Source of the DNA: CAUZIZ01 sp965218775
GTDB lineage: Bacteria; Acidobacteriota; UBA6911; RPQK01; JAJDTT01
Length of the DNA stretch: 64,000 bases
Assembly (NCBI GenBank): GCA_965218775.1
Contig: CBDCLS010000006.1
Coordinates: 2,666,001-2,730,000, forward strand
Reading direction: 5' to 3'
Both the position numbers and the translations under genes were made by a program. This document shows positions 44,406 to 53,990 of the stretch, piece after piece. Under the pieces are notes generated by a model, which searched no databases, had not been told where the DNA came from, and saw nothing but the letters and a program-made list of their open reading frames with translations. How positions within the stretch are numbered: the first letter of the stretch is position 1; every line of letters begins with the position of its first letter.

Positions 44406-44522
44406 AGGGGGTCCTGAAAGCCCGCTACTTTGCAAGGTTCGAACTTCGGGTGGGCGACCCTTCACACTTCTTCGGTCGCCCTTCGCACTTCCCAGTGCCT
44501 CTCTTCGAAGAGATCGGTGGTC

Positions 44523-45107
44523 TCAGCTGGAAAAACCCCATTTCGCCGAGAGCCGCTTGAGCATGACCGGCAGTCGTCTGAGCACGAAGTGTTTGACCGG
44601 AGGCAGGAGCCACTTCCTGACTTGCTGGAGAGCGAAGATCAACAGTGGGGGGCCGATAAAGTAGAACAAGGCTCCAATCCAGGATCCATCCTTCCAGTAC
44701 CAGGTCAAAGGCGCGACGACCAGGTACACAGCCGAGAGGAGCACCCGAAAAAAGGCCGGTACGACCCGGAAGCTTGCCAGGCGCTGGCGGACGGTTTCCA
44801 GGTGCAGGTTCCAAGTCTCGGCCTGACTTGTGCAGGCGGGGTGGACCCGGGTTACCAGATCCCCGTCGGGCTGGAGCACGGTCTGCAGGAACGGAACACC
44901 GTCGGACACCGAATCGGATGAGCCCTCGCCTGCTCCCCGCCAGTGCGTGGTGATGACCAGTGCCTCTTCGCGGAACAGCAGCGCCACGAAGTTAAGGTAC
45001 TCACGCACAATCTCCAAAAGCCGTCGCAGGCTCTTTAGCTCGGGCCAGACGAGTTGGGTGTCGTCCTTGAGCTGACGCAGGAGATCGATGATTGCGCTGG
45101 GTCGCAT
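44523..45107 (-). CDS. Unknown membrane protein, third of a paralogous trio
   Basis: The 194-aa protein shares with its two upstream neighbours the motif FLQTVLQPDGDLVTRVHP (about residues 70-90), followed by a helix. The C-terminal half has two transmembrane segments (FFRVLLSAVYLVVAPLTWYW and ALFYFIGPPLLIFALQQV) and a basic tail. The N-terminal 60 residues are helical and unlike the other two. It lies 87 bp downstream of the 256-aa gene on the same strand. I do not recognise a named domain. It could anchor the trio to the membrane, which is inference. Confidence 0.65.
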   Translation of the reverse strand: MRPSAIIDLLRQLKDDTQLVWPELKSLRRLLEIVREYLNFVALLFREEALVITTHWRGAGEGSSDSVSDGVPFLQTVLQPDGDLVTRVHPACTSQAETWNLHLETVRQRLASFRVVPAFFRVLLSAVYLVVAPLTWYWKDGSWIGALFYFIGPPLLIFALQQVRKWLLPPVKHFVLRRLPVMLKRLSAKWGFSS

Positions 45108-45194
45108 ACTGGCTTTGTTGTGCTCTCCCCCGTGAGGCGAGAGACCGGACGAGTGGAAAGAGCCGAACCACCCCTGGTGTTGGGCAAGACCAGG

Positions 45195-45965
45195 CTACTT
45201 GGCCGGCGCTCTTTTCCCGGTGAGGAAGCCAACCAGATACTTGAAGAAGGAACCGGCCGTCTCGACCAGAAACCTCCAGGTGTTGACACTGGTGCCGATC
45301 GCGTCGCGATGGATCTTGTGAAGCGTCTCGTATTCCGGTGTGGCGAAGCTGGAGTTCACTCTGGTCACGACGTCCCCATCGATCTGGATCACCGTTTGCA
45401 TGGCGATGGTTTCGGTTCCGATCTCCCAGGTCTTGCGAATCGAGACCAGCTCGTCCGCCTCGAGAGGCAAGGGAGCAAGCTCCTGCTTCCTCGATCTCAG
45501 TTCGCTTTCGGTATAGTCATTCTCAATCTCGCGGGTCGAAAAGTCCTTCCCGGCTGACGCAGCCGTGAGGGCTGAATCGACCCGGGCCTTGAGTTTGCCG
45601 AAAACGTCGTTGATCGCTTCGCAGCGGGTCGAGACCCTGCGCAGCATTGCCAAATCCACATCTTTCTTTTCGGAAGCCGGCTGTTCCGGCTGGAGGCGTC
45701 TTTTCGATTCCTTTAGTGCCGCTGCCTCCAGCTGTTTGAATATCGCCTTGCTGCCCGGGATCTCGGCGTCATCACCTCGCCCCTGGGGTAGTTCCTCTTC
45801 GTCGATCCCCAGTTTGTGTAACTGCTCCCGAAACGCAGCAGCGATGTCCACCAGGGCTCTTCGACCGGACATCTTCTCGCTGGTCGACTTGTCCGTGATG
45901 ATCGTGCTGATTTCCAGCTTCAGAAGATCAGAAGTGATTGTCTGGAGCCGTTCGTCGATTGCCAT
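45195..45965 (-). CDS. Unknown protein, second of a paralogous trio
   Basis: The 256-aa protein starts after a GAGGA Shine-Dalgarno. Its N-terminus LLKLEISTIITDKSTSEKMS resembles the LEELVTLEIVTAVGKVI of the upstream gene. Its C-terminal part carries TVIQIDGDVVTRVNSSF and EYETLHKIHRDAI, shared with both neighbours. The centre (about 60-130) is charged and helical. There is no signal peptide or membrane segment apart from a weak hydrophobic patch (FFKYLVGFLTG) at the end. Function unknown. Confidence 0.7.
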   Translation of the reverse strand: MAIDERLQTITSDLLKLEISTIITDKSTSEKMSGRRALVDIAAAFREQLHKLGIDEEELPQGRGDDAEIPGSKAIFKQLEAAALKESKRRLQPEQPASEKKDVDLAMLRRVSTRCEAINDVFGKLKARVDSALTAASAGKDFSTREIENDYTESELRSRKQELAPLPLEADELVSIRKTWEIGTETIAMQTVIQIDGDVVTRVNSSFATPEYETLHKIHRDAIGTSVNTWRFLVETAGSFFKYLVGFLTGKRAPAK

Positions 45966-46058
45966 CTAGGTCCTCGTGAAACCGAGCGGCCTACGCCAGG
46001 CTCGGGCTTAACCGTTCGGCGTCTATCATTTCCCTTGCAAGGATCTCAAAGCCAATGG

Positions 46059-46454
46059 TCAGGTGTTTGGCTCATCCGGCTCATTCTGTCCTTCCGGCGG
46101 GGTTTCACCCTCTTTCTCGCCCCACCTCGACACCAGATCGTAGAGGGCCTTCAGTGCCTTCAAATTGCCGTCGATGATTTCGTGACCCTGTTTTTCCTTC
46201 TGTGCGTGATAGTCGCGGAGCTCTTTGTAGTCGCCGGTGACGAACGACTCGTCCATACAGGTCGTGACGTCGCCCTGGATCAGGCTGATGCGCGACAGGA
46301 TCACCTTGGGGTCGCTGCCATAGTCGATCTTGATCTTCTGGCTCGTTTCTTTTTCCTTCGCCGGAATGACTTTTCCCACCGCTGTCACAATCTCGAGGGT
46401 AACTAATTCCTCAAGTGCGTCGGTGATCGTCTTCAGCAAACTGTCCTTGTCCAT
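46059..46454 (-). CDS. Unknown small protein, first of a paralogous trio
   Basis: The start at 46454 (MDKDSLLKTITDALEELVTL) has AAGGAG at good spacing; 131 aa result. It contains LSRISLIQGDVTTCMDESF then DYKELRDYHAQKEKQ, aligning with the DGDxVTRV...L..H block of the next two genes. The C-terminus is acidic (EGETPPEGQNEPDEPNT). It is soluble, with no catalytic motif. It is probably the first gene of a three-gene transcription unit (gaps 93 and 87 bp). Confidence 0.7.
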   Translation of the reverse strand: MDKDSLLKTITDALEELVTLEIVTAVGKVIPAKEKETSQKIKIDYGSDPKVILSRISLIQGDVTTCMDESFVTGDYKELRDYHAQKEKQGHEIIDGNLKALKALYDLVSRWGEKEGETPPEGQNEPDEPNT

Positions 46455-46632
46455 TTCGGTATCTCCTTGGTGTGACGGGGTCGATCGTCGGGAGAGGCAG
46501 ATCGAGGGGGACCTCACCCCAGTCGAAGTACACGGTCGGCTTCGCCGAATTGTGCCGAGTCTACTGGCCCCCCGGAACCGTGTCAAGCGGCCGAATGGTC
46601 TCTGTTCGTTTGGCTCCTGATTGGGTGCTTCT

Positions 46633-46968
46633 TCAGGCAACTGTTGTTGAGTTCTGGCGTCGTTCTTCAGAGACCGGGAATCTACTCAGGATCAAGACAA
46701 ACAAAAAGAAGGCAGCCCGACTTGTGAATACGTCCCGGAAGGACAGTCTTCTTTTGACCAACCCGGCCTGCATCGCTGGAGTCCTCAGCCGCTTACCAAA
46801 TTTCAGGGCCAGGTGAGGGCGCAGAAAGTTGTAGTACATCATCAGCAAAGCCAGGTGACCCTCCAAGAATTCGGTGCGGCGAGCATGGCAAGGGGTGCGC
46901 CGGCTAAGATAGGCAGAGCCTTGGCGGAGGGTCAGGTTGTGACGCTCCACAAAGCTGGTATTGAGGGA
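46633..46968 (-). pseudogene. C-terminal fragment of IS1-like transposase
   Basis: The frame encodes SLNTSFVERHNLTLRQGSAY, then RRTEFLEGHLALLMMYYNFL and RPHLALK, typical of the last third of IS1-type DDE transposases. The N-terminal catalytic part is missing, replaced by sequence of an IS91-type fragment on the opposite strand. The open frame continues upstream to 47127, but that part is only antisense of the IS91 fragment. Confidence 0.75.
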
Positions 46969-47394
46969 GCCGGAATCTTCGGAGTCAAGAAGGGCTTCCT
47001 CCCTTATTTCTATGAACCCGAGTATGGACCCTTGCGCTCGGTGGTGGAGAAGACCGTTCAGCGCTTCTTGGAGTGCGGCCTCTTGCGCCACGGTTTTGCC
47101 CGCCTCAAGTGTACGCAATGTCCGCACCAGGCGGTGTTAGCGCTCTCTTGCAAGACCAGATACCCTTCATGCCAAGCCAAGCGGGTGGCCGCCTTTGTTG
47201 AGTGGGTGACCGAAGAAGTCCTGGAGGCGGTCGATCATCGCCAGTACGTCTGGACCATTCCCCGGGTCTTGCGCCCGGCCTTTCGAAAAGATCGACGGTT
47301 GTTGGGCCGACTCAGTCGCTGTGCCTGGATCAGCCTGCGCCAATACGCCCAGGCGGTGCTCGGCGACGGCTTCGTGCCGGGAGCGGCGGGGTGA
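46969..47394 (+). pseudogene. N-terminal fragment of IS91-family transposase
   Basis: The frame contains SVVEKTVQRFLECGLLRHGF, ARLKCTQCPHQAVLALSC, VEWVTEEVLEAVDHRQYVWT and IPRVLRPAFRKDRRLLGRLS, the zinc-binding and start region of IS91/Y2-type transposases. One of the zinc cysteines appears lost (CKTRYPSC instead of the usual CxxxxFCPSC). The catalytic tyrosine region is absent; the frame stops soon after DGFVPGAAG. Confidence 0.75.
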
Positions 47395-47634
47395 CTAGCC
47401 TTTACCCACAACAACTGGAGGTAGATTGAACAGCGCTTCTGGAGAATCCAGTTTTGCAGCCGGCCCATTTGCGAAGGCGCGACACAAGGGAACTTTCGTT
47501 TGGGGAGATTCTACAGAAATGGACATTACTCCAACCCTAGAGGATCAGTTTATAGTGCGGGCCTGAGGTGGCTTTACGTTGTTCTCGAACCCAACTGCTT
47601 CGACGGGCGTCGCTCTAGAGCCGGGATCAGGTAG
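47395..47634. other. Intergenic remnant sequence
   Basis: No recognisable coding or repeat structure is seen between the IS91 fragment and the tail-like fragment. Confidence 0.4.
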
Positions 47635-47826
47635 CTGGTCAATGCTGAGCGATCGAGCAATCTTGGACTAGGAAAAAGTGACAGGCACACTACTTCCGTT
47701 GACGCAGATGGTGTGGCTCTGGCAGCGATTCAAGGACTCTACAAAATGCTCAAGGAAAAGGACTCAGAGCTTGAGAGTCTGAGGGCTGAGTTGGAGGAGA
47801 TTCTGAGAATGCTTAGACGAGAATAG
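47635..47826 (+). pseudogene. C-terminal fragment resembling phage tail/S74 chaperone tails
   Basis: In frame to the TAG at 47824 the sequence reads SVDADGVALAAIQGLYKMLK then EKDSELESLRAELEEILRML. The ADGVALAAIQGL phrase followed by a short coiled coil is typical of the C-terminus of S74-type intramolecular chaperone domains on tail spike or surface proteins. The rest of the gene is missing. Confidence 0.55.
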
Positions 47827-47878
47827 GTCGAGGCCGTCACCCTCTTGGTTCGGGGAGGACTCTGTCAGTCCGGAAGTG

Positions 47879-49198
47879 TCAGGTCGACCCTTTCAGTTCG
47901 TTGATCAGTTCTCTTATCAGTTTCCCGAGATCCATACTCGTACCAGTGACTTTCGCTTCTTTTCGAGGGTTCTTGGGTTCTTCGGCCGTGAAGAACTTCA
48001 TGGCAAGTTCACTTTTTACCTTTTCTCGAATCTGATCAGGAAGTCCCGCCAAGTAAGGGTCCACTGAGGCTATGGCGAGCTCTATTCTTCTGCTATGACG
48101 CTCAGTGTCCTGATGTCTGTCTGCCTGTCTGGCCGCATAGGCCACAGCAAGACCAAAGACCGCTGCTACAAAGATTCGTGCGGCGAATGCTGACCAAGCA
48201 AAGGAACTCTCTGCGGTGAGGAGAAATGCGTATATTGCGAAACCTATCAGACCCACGAATAAGCCGCCCGCAATGCGGTGCCAAAGAGCAGACGATTTTC
48301 GTTCCTGGTCTGCTATCTTCTGATAGCCCCCTACCATACCAGTGTTTGCGATCACGTAGACGAGTTCCTGCGCCTGTTCCCTGTACTCGCCTATCTTTTC
48401 CATCTGTCCTTGTACACGGTCGGACAGATCTTTCGCGACAGACTCGAGATCGGCTTTTCCTTTCTCGGCAATGGCTCCAGTCTGCTCACGCGTTTCATCC
48501 TCCAGCGTCTTGAACTTCTCTTCCCATATCTGAGCGGTCTTTGATAGCTTCTCGCTGGACTCCTTCAGTGTTGTTCGGGATTGCTCTGATCGACTCTTCT
48601 CCTCGTCGGCGTGCTCAGCCCTCCGACGTTCCTCGGACTGGGAAAACTGACCTTGGAACTGTGAAATAGCCGTATCTAGGCGGCCCTTCTGGCTTTCGAT
48701 CTCGTTCTTGACCGCTTGCAAGCTGGAGCGGGCTTCTTGAATAGGCCCTGCGAGGCCCTCCCTCTCGTCATCAACGTAGCGATGGAATTGACTGACGGAT
48801 CTTCTAAAAGACGTAATCCCGCGTCTCAGGCTCTCTAGATCTCCAACTCCCCTGACAGGCAGAAGGCTACTGAGGTGAACCAACACATTGTCAGCATGGT
48901 TGTTCGCGGTTGTTAAGTGTGCGGGGTTACGATTGCTTTGGTAGTGCTTGATCTCCCCTTCGAGCTTTTGGAAAAGACTGTGGAGATTGTCAAGTGTGGT
49001 GACTGACACCAAGAATGGGTCCACACCTGACAGGGTTTTCTGGGTATGGGCACGGATTTGCTTTAGCCTCTCCGTGGCACTGACCACGTCAGGAGATGGC
49101 GGCTCACCATCGCTCTCAATACTGTTTAACAAGTTATCAAGTGTGCCGATCATTTGGTGGAGCGGATGGTTCTGAACTCTTTCGGTATATTCTGACAT
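47879..49198 (-). CDS. Coiled-coil protein with two C-terminal transmembrane helices
   Basis: I chose MSEYTERVQNHPLHQM (49198) as the start; 13 further codons are open upstream without a better signal. The 439-aa protein has helical N-terminal and middle regions (1-150), a long charged coiled coil (about 150-290, rich in E, K, Q, S), and then two transmembrane helices (IAGGLFVGLIGFAIYAFLL and ARIFVAAVFGLAVAYAA). A helical cytoplasmic tail ends in LGKLIRELINELKG. Cysteines are absent. I recognise no named family. This layout, as a lone gene beside degraded mobile elements, is seen in phage-defence and surface-sensing genes, but nothing here proves it. Confidence 0.75.
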   Translation of the reverse strand: MSEYTERVQNHPLHQMIGTLDNLLNSIESDGEPPSPDVVSATERLKQIRAHTQKTLSGVDPFLVSVTTLDNLHSLFQKLEGEIKHYQSNRNPAHLTTANNHADNVLVHLSSLLPVRGVGDLESLRRGITSFRRSVSQFHRYVDDEREGLAGPIQEARSSLQAVKNEIESQKGRLDTAISQFQGQFSQSEERRRAEHADEEKSRSEQSRTTLKESSEKLSKTAQIWEEKFKTLEDETREQTGAIAEKGKADLESVAKDLSDRVQGQMEKIGEYREQAQELVYVIANTGMVGGYQKIADQERKSSALWHRIAGGLFVGLIGFAIYAFLLTAESSFAWSAFAARIFVAAVFGLAVAYAARQADRHQDTERHSRRIELAIASVDPYLAGLPDQIREKVKSELAMKFFTAEEPKNPRKEAKVTGTSMDLGKLIRELINELKGST

Positions 49199-49237
49199 GG
49201 CTCTAAGGGTCCTCCCCGCAGATACTAAACGATACAC

Positions 49238-49803
49238 TCAAAGCTGTAACCTTGACGATTCGGCCAGGTGCCCAAAGCATACTTTGCTTCTTTTCGCAAA
49301 GTTGTACCACAATAGTATGAATTGGCCGACACCACTCGACAAGTAGCTGCTGAGCGTTGAACTAATCCTCCTGCTGCTTCAAGAAAATGGGAAGGAAACT
49401 CAAGCAGGCTGGAGCTCGAGTCATGAGTGCTTCGGTCGTGGCGCGTCGAATCGTGAGTGAACGGCCCGTCTATCACCCGCTGGGAGCGGACCGCTCAGAA
49501 GCGCGACTGCTCAACTGTAGGGCCAGGGGATTCTCCTCGTGCCCCTCCGTTTTACATTCAGCATTCACGAACCTGTTCTGGGCCACAGCGGACGACTCGC
49601 ATCCTGGCAAATCGAAATCCTCCCATGATCTACAACAAAGCTCGTGGAAAGTATCTGTAAGTTCTTTAGCAACGAGTCGTTCGCGTCTACAAGCTACTCA
49701 GGTGGAAAATTGGCGGGCGAAGTCGTGATAACCAAGCGGGAGGCCTTGGTCAGGAAAATGAAGATTGAGTATCAGGCGGACTTCCAGAGCGGTGTTGCAG
49801 GAT
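49238..49803. other. Intergenic, no gene seen
   Basis: In 566 bp I find only short frames with biased composition and no family resemblance (for example a 113-codon frame from 49387). No inverted repeat of note. It may hold degraded sequence at the edge of the accessory island. Confidence 0.4.
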
Positions 49804-52011
49804 TCAAGAGGTAGGATTCGACTCAGTCTTCACGTATCGGTTGACTATCTCGATCAATTCGAGAAGCTTGTTTGCGTCCTCGTAGGGTTTGCCCCCGTAT
49901 TTCCCCCAGTGGACACCACCTTGAGCGTCGATCAGCACTGTGGAATTAAGACGCATTTCCTCAAACTCGTCGTAGGACTTGAAGCGCTTGCCGCTATTCC
50001 ACTGAGGGTCTGAAAGCAGCGCAAACGGGAGCTTCCGTTCAGCTTTAATCCTGGCCAGACGTTCCGGCTCTTCGGGACTGACCGCTACAATAACCGCATT
50101 CCTTTTCTCCAGTTCTCCAGTTTTCTCAGCGAGTTTCGCCAGGCCCGACAAACACGACTCACAGTCGGCGCTGGCGGCGAACACCAGGACGACAGTTTTC
50201 CCCCGGTAATCGTCGAGCGTTACCTTCTTCTTCTCAGAATCGATGACTTCTAGCCTGGGAGCCGGATTGGGCCGCCATTCGTTGGGTCCCACGGAGGTCA
50301 ATTTGCTGCGATCGTACGGGCGCTGGCTCGTGGGAGAGACATCGCTGGGAACGGGATCGAGACCGGCTTTCTCAGCGGCAGCCGTGGCGCGCACTAGCCA
50401 TTTCAGCCCCAGGTCGGCTTGCGACCACACGTCCAGGAGCTGCGAATAGACTTCCTGAGCCTTGTCGCGCTCGCCCATACCAAGGTACGCCTCGACCAAA
50501 CCTGCCAACGCGAAACCATCGTTGCGGATGGTCTCGAGTGTCTTTTCGAAGGCCAGGGCGGCCAGTTCGGGGCTGTGGCGGTCAAGGTACTCCCATCCGA
50601 GGGCGTTGTAGAGAAAGTGTTGGTCGTAGGGTGGGTCGTTGACACGCTCCCGAAACTCCGCTTCCTCTTCGGCTGCTTCGGTCAGAAGTCGCAAGCCGAG
50701 GTGAACTTTGTCCCCTGCCAGGGCAAACCGTGCGCGTAGCTCAAGCGACTGGAAGCTATAGAGCATCCTGTCGGTCGGGCCACTCTTTTCAACTTCGTTT
50801 TCAAGCTTGAGGAAAGCGTCGAACTCTTCATGTGCCTTCTTACTCTCTCCGAGGCTGAGTCGAGCCAACGTACGCCCGTAGGTCTTGTGGATTCGCTCCC
50901 AGAGGCCTTCATCTCCCCATGGCGGGGCATTCTCCCCGAGCAGTTCCTCCCAGCGTTCAAACTTGATCAAGACGCGCTGCAACGAGTGAGCCTCCCGATA
51001 CAGAAACGCGGCACGGGACAACTCTCGAGCACCCCGCACTGCTTCCTTCGCCATCCCCAGTTGCTCTTGCACATAACACAAATAGTCGCGGTTGTGGCTA
51101 TAGTTCCAAGAGGCCGAGGGCAGCATGTTGTGTTTTCGCTGGTAAGCCAGCTCGGTGCGATTGGCCGTATCCTGCGCAATGGCCGCCTCGTGCCACATGC
51201 CGAGACCGCTGAAGATGTGACCTGGCATGTGTAGAGCATGGCCTGAATCTGTAGCAATCCTTCCCAAGTGGCGAGCGCTGTCGATGACCACGGTGGCATC
51301 TGGGCCATCCCAGTTGTGAATGCGGTAGTGGTGAGCTCCGGGATGTTCAGGGTTGGCTTCAAGGACCTGTTGCAGAACCGTATCACAGGCGAGGCGGTCT
51401 GGCGCCCGAGTGTCGTCTGAGTGTCGGCCGCTACGAGCTCGCCGATAACACTCATGTCCGTAGAAAACGCGGAACTCAACGTCATGCGGATAGTCGAGCA
51501 GCAGTCGCTCGAGCCTTCGCGTAAACTCTCGCTCGCGGAGCGGGCGGGTCTGGACCCCTTGGGTCAGTTCCTCAGCAGTGTCCGGGACGGTACGCGCGTC
51601 CCAGGCTTCCAGCCAACGCCGCTCACGTTCGCTCACCTTGTCCTTACGCTCGAGGGCCATGTCGAGGAATTGGCGGGCGCGTTCTCCGTGCGTCGACATC
51701 GAAAGCCCCCAGTAGGCCATGGCACAGTCAGGATCGAGCTTAAGGACCCACCGAAAACTTCGCTCGGCCTCGTTGCGAAAATAGACGTGGAGCAGGGAGA
51801 CACCCTGGTTGAACCACTCCTGCGCCCTGGGATTCGAAGTCGTGATGGAAAACTCAACCCTTCCCAAGCCTTCCATGCGCCAGGGCTTGAGGCGGGGTCC
51901 TTCGTCGAACGGTTCGCCGAACCGGGAAAGGCCAGGTACAGCCTCTTCACCGCCAAACACTCCTGAAGTCAGAGTTACCAAAAGAGCAGCGGCGCAGAAG
52001 GTCTTCAACAT
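49804..52011 (-). CDS. Exported TPR protein with C-terminal AhpC/TSA thioredoxin-like domain
   Basis: The start MLKTFCAAALLVTLTSGVFG (52011) gives a signal peptide; 735 aa. Residues 40-500 are TPR-like helices (NEAERSFRWVLKLDPDCAMA, AALAFEKTLETIRNDGFALA). Residues from about 575 form a redoxin domain with NPAPRLEVIDSEKKKVTLDD, GKTVVLVFAASADCESCLSG and a C-x-x-C pair (CESC). Such fusions are common in Acidobacteria and probably act in the periplasm as thiol oxidoreductases. The TPR part may bind partner proteins. Confidence 0.85.
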   Translation of the reverse strand: MLKTFCAAALLVTLTSGVFGGEEAVPGLSRFGEPFDEGPRLKPWRMEGLGRVEFSITTSNPRAQEWFNQGVSLLHVYFRNEAERSFRWVLKLDPDCAMAYWGLSMSTHGERARQFLDMALERKDKVSERERRWLEAWDARTVPDTAEELTQGVQTRPLREREFTRRLERLLLDYPHDVEFRVFYGHECYRRARSGRHSDDTRAPDRLACDTVLQQVLEANPEHPGAHHYRIHNWDGPDATVVIDSARHLGRIATDSGHALHMPGHIFSGLGMWHEAAIAQDTANRTELAYQRKHNMLPSASWNYSHNRDYLCYVQEQLGMAKEAVRGARELSRAAFLYREAHSLQRVLIKFERWEELLGENAPPWGDEGLWERIHKTYGRTLARLSLGESKKAHEEFDAFLKLENEVEKSGPTDRMLYSFQSLELRARFALAGDKVHLGLRLLTEAAEEEAEFRERVNDPPYDQHFLYNALGWEYLDRHSPELAALAFEKTLETIRNDGFALAGLVEAYLGMGERDKAQEVYSQLLDVWSQADLGLKWLVRATAAAEKAGLDPVPSDVSPTSQRPYDRSKLTSVGPNEWRPNPAPRLEVIDSEKKKVTLDDYRGKTVVLVFAASADCESCLSGLAKLAEKTGELEKRNAVIVAVSPEEPERLARIKAERKLPFALLSDPQWNSGKRFKSYDEFEEMRLNSTVLIDAQGGVHWGKYGGKPYEDANKLLELIEIVNRYVKTESNPTS

Positions 52012-52056
52012 CGGCTTTGCGGCCTCTCGTGGAAAGATCACGCTGTGCTTCGCAGC

Positions 52057-52599
52057 CTAAGGTTGGTCCCTCAGCCTTGTCAAGGGGACACCACCACCAT
52101 GCGCTACAGGGATTGCCCTCCGCCTGATCGCGATTCCCGCAAACAAATCACGTAAGTGCCTTTGATCGCTGAAGTCTCCTGATTCCTTCGATACGGTGTG
52201 TACGTTTACGTCCGGTGGAATTTCGCGACTGAGCAGATGCCCGACGATCGACTGGAGCCAGGTGTAAGCGTCTCGAATAAGAACAAGGAACTTGGCCTGG
52301 GGAAAAGCCGTGAGAAGGTGACCAAGGATGAACTGGTTCGCCCAAGCGATGTCATAGTCAAGGTTTAGCCGTCTGTCGCGTTCGAGCAGATAATCGCGGG
52401 CATTCGCCCCCACCTCGCCTCGCGATTCCTTCAGGATCAGCTCCAAGATTTGTTCTCGCTCGGGTTCGTGGGCAGCGCGGTGATGCGCCGCCAACAGCCC
52501 GTAGATCGACGCCGTTCCAGACTTCGCCTGCCCGACGCAGAAGGCCTTGGTCGTTGGATGTGAATAGTTACTTTCAACTATGGGAGCCTGGAAACAACC
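52057..52599 (-). pseudogene. Truncated sulfotransferase
   Basis: The open frame reads SHPTTKAFCVGQAKSGTASI, the PAPS-binding loop of sulfotransferases, then AFPQAKFLVLIRDAYTWLQS, the second PAPS-binding block. The frame is bounded upstream by a TAG at 52600 and contains no ATG, GTG or TTG before the P-loop. After RHLRDLFAG the sequence no longer resembles the family and stops about 100 residues short. Both ends are therefore damaged. Confidence 0.7.
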
Positions 52600-52617
52600 C
52601 TATTAAGCCGACATCGA

Positions 52618-53445
52618 CTATTCGGATAATCGTCCATACATTTCCGGTCGCCGGTCATCAAACCGATGGATCTCATGTTGCCCGGGAATGCGAACGACCT
52701 TCTTGTCGCGCACTCGTTCCAGATCAAGATCCCCGTACAGCACAGCCGGGTCAGTATGATCCGCGGAGACCAGGTTGTCGCCGTTTGGTGCACACAGGCG
52801 ACTCTTTCCAATGAAGGAGAATCCGCGCTCGACGCCGACTCGGTCGACCGCCAAATAGTAAACGTGGTTTTCCATGGCCCGCGTGTTGATCACGTGGTCC
52901 GCCGTACACTCGGCACCGGGCGGCCAGTTGGTTGGCAAGACGATCAGGTCCGCACGGTCCAGAGCCATCACCCGCGACGACTCGGGGAATGCACCGTCGT
53001 AGCAGATGTTCATGCCCACTCGGACCGGACCGGCTTGGTGAACGGCAAAGGGTTGGTCTCCCGGGGTCGTAAAGCGGTCGACGCCCAGGTACGGCAAGTG
53101 AATCTTGCGATAGTTGCCGACCACCCCCTCGGGTCCAACCAGTGTGCAGGCATTGAAGAGTTGCTCGCCATCCCGTTCCAGTAATCCGAAGACGACGAAC
53201 GCGCTCAACTCGCGACACCACTCGGCCACCGTCTCCGTGGCCGGTCCTGGAACGGACTCGGCGTACGGAATTGCCTCCTCCAGACTGTCAAAGCAATATC
53301 CGGCCAGCGCGCATTCGGGAAAGACGGTCAGCCGCGCTCCCTCCGCCGTGGTCTGTCTCAGCCAATGCTGCATCGCGTCGAGGTTGGCCTGTTTGCCGGC
53401 CAGCATGACATCCATCTGAACGCCGGCGATTCGGAAGTTGCTCAT
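52618..53445 (-). CDS. Carbon-nitrogen hydrolase (nitrilase superfamily)
   Basis: The 275-aa protein carries the complete catalytic triad: VFPECALAGY (E44), NYRKIHLPY (K114) and NICYDGAFPES (C148). It starts directly on the first beta strand (MSNFRIAGVQMDVMLAGKQA), as is usual. Members hydrolyse amides, carbamoyl groups or nitriles; the closest pattern is the N-carbamoyl/omega-amidase-like branch. It is cytoplasmic and not in an obvious operon. Confidence 0.92.
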   Translation of the reverse strand: MSNFRIAGVQMDVMLAGKQANLDAMQHWLRQTTAEGARLTVFPECALAGYCFDSLEEAIPYAESVPGPATETVAEWCRELSAFVVFGLLERDGEQLFNACTLVGPEGVVGNYRKIHLPYLGVDRFTTPGDQPFAVHQAGPVRVGMNICYDGAFPESSRVMALDRADLIVLPTNWPPGAECTADHVINTRAMENHVYYLAVDRVGVERGFSFIGKSRLCAPNGDNLVSADHTDPAVLYGDLDLERVRDKKVVRIPGQHEIHRFDDRRPEMYGRLSE

Positions 53446-53750
53446 GTCGTACTCCCCGTCGAGCTACCAGAAATAATCATCGCACAAAGTATCATCATTG
53501 ATGACCGCGTCGGCGGGCCATTCGCTATTATCCATCAAACGTACAACCCATTCCCTTGTTGAAGTCTTCGGATTTCCCTCGCTCGGAAGATAGGGGAGTT
53601 GGATTTCCGGGGCAGCGCCTGCTGGCCAATGATCAGCACCGTCCCCATCGTGGCACAGCAGCTGTTCGGCGACTACAGCCAGACCTTTCTTTCTGCAGTC
53701 CCTCCCTCGATTCTGACCAGGTAGTTTCCGGCTTCGATAGAAAGGATCCC
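53446..53750. other. Intergenic, no gene accepted
   Basis: A minus-strand open frame (53464-53766) ends in TREWVVRLMDNSEWPADAVI and might be a remnant coding tail, but its upstream half looks random. No repeat is visible. Confidence 0.4.
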
Positions 53751-53990
53751 ATGGAAGAGATGGCAACGAAAACCGCCGAACGATTCTGGATCCAGATGGA
53801 AGAGCTAGTCGCCTCTTCTGAGCTCGTCATCGATCGACCCAAGGGCAAACCACATCCACGATACGCCTCGGCCATCTATCCGCTCGACTACGGGTTCTTC
53901 AAGAATACCTCGGGCGGTGACGGTAGCAGGATTGACGTCTGGATTGGCTCCCTCCACAACACCAGTCTGGACGCAATCGTCTGCCCCTGA
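53751..53990 (+). pseudogene. Truncated inorganic pyrophosphatase-like gene
   Basis: The 79-codon frame encodes ELVIDRPKGKPHPRYASAIY, PLDYGFFKNTSGGDGSRIDV and WIGSLHNTSLDAIVC, resembling the first half of an inorganic-pyrophosphatase-like protein (conserved YPLDYGF and DG.xIDVW). A stop follows at the point where the family continues with the KR.xEIK part. The sequence after it shows no match, so the gene is a truncated remnant. Confidence 0.7.

Noticed and set aside
46969..47127. Upstream half of the minus-strand frame ending at 46633
   Set aside because: It is antisense of the IS91-type fragment; only the part below 46968 matches an IS1-like transposase.
49387..49728. 113-codon plus-strand open frame
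   Set aside because: Serine/arginine-rich random-looking translation without family resemblance.
53464..53766. 100-codon minus-strand frame upstream of the nitrilase gene
   Set aside because: Only its last 35 residues look protein-like; no family or start signal supports it.
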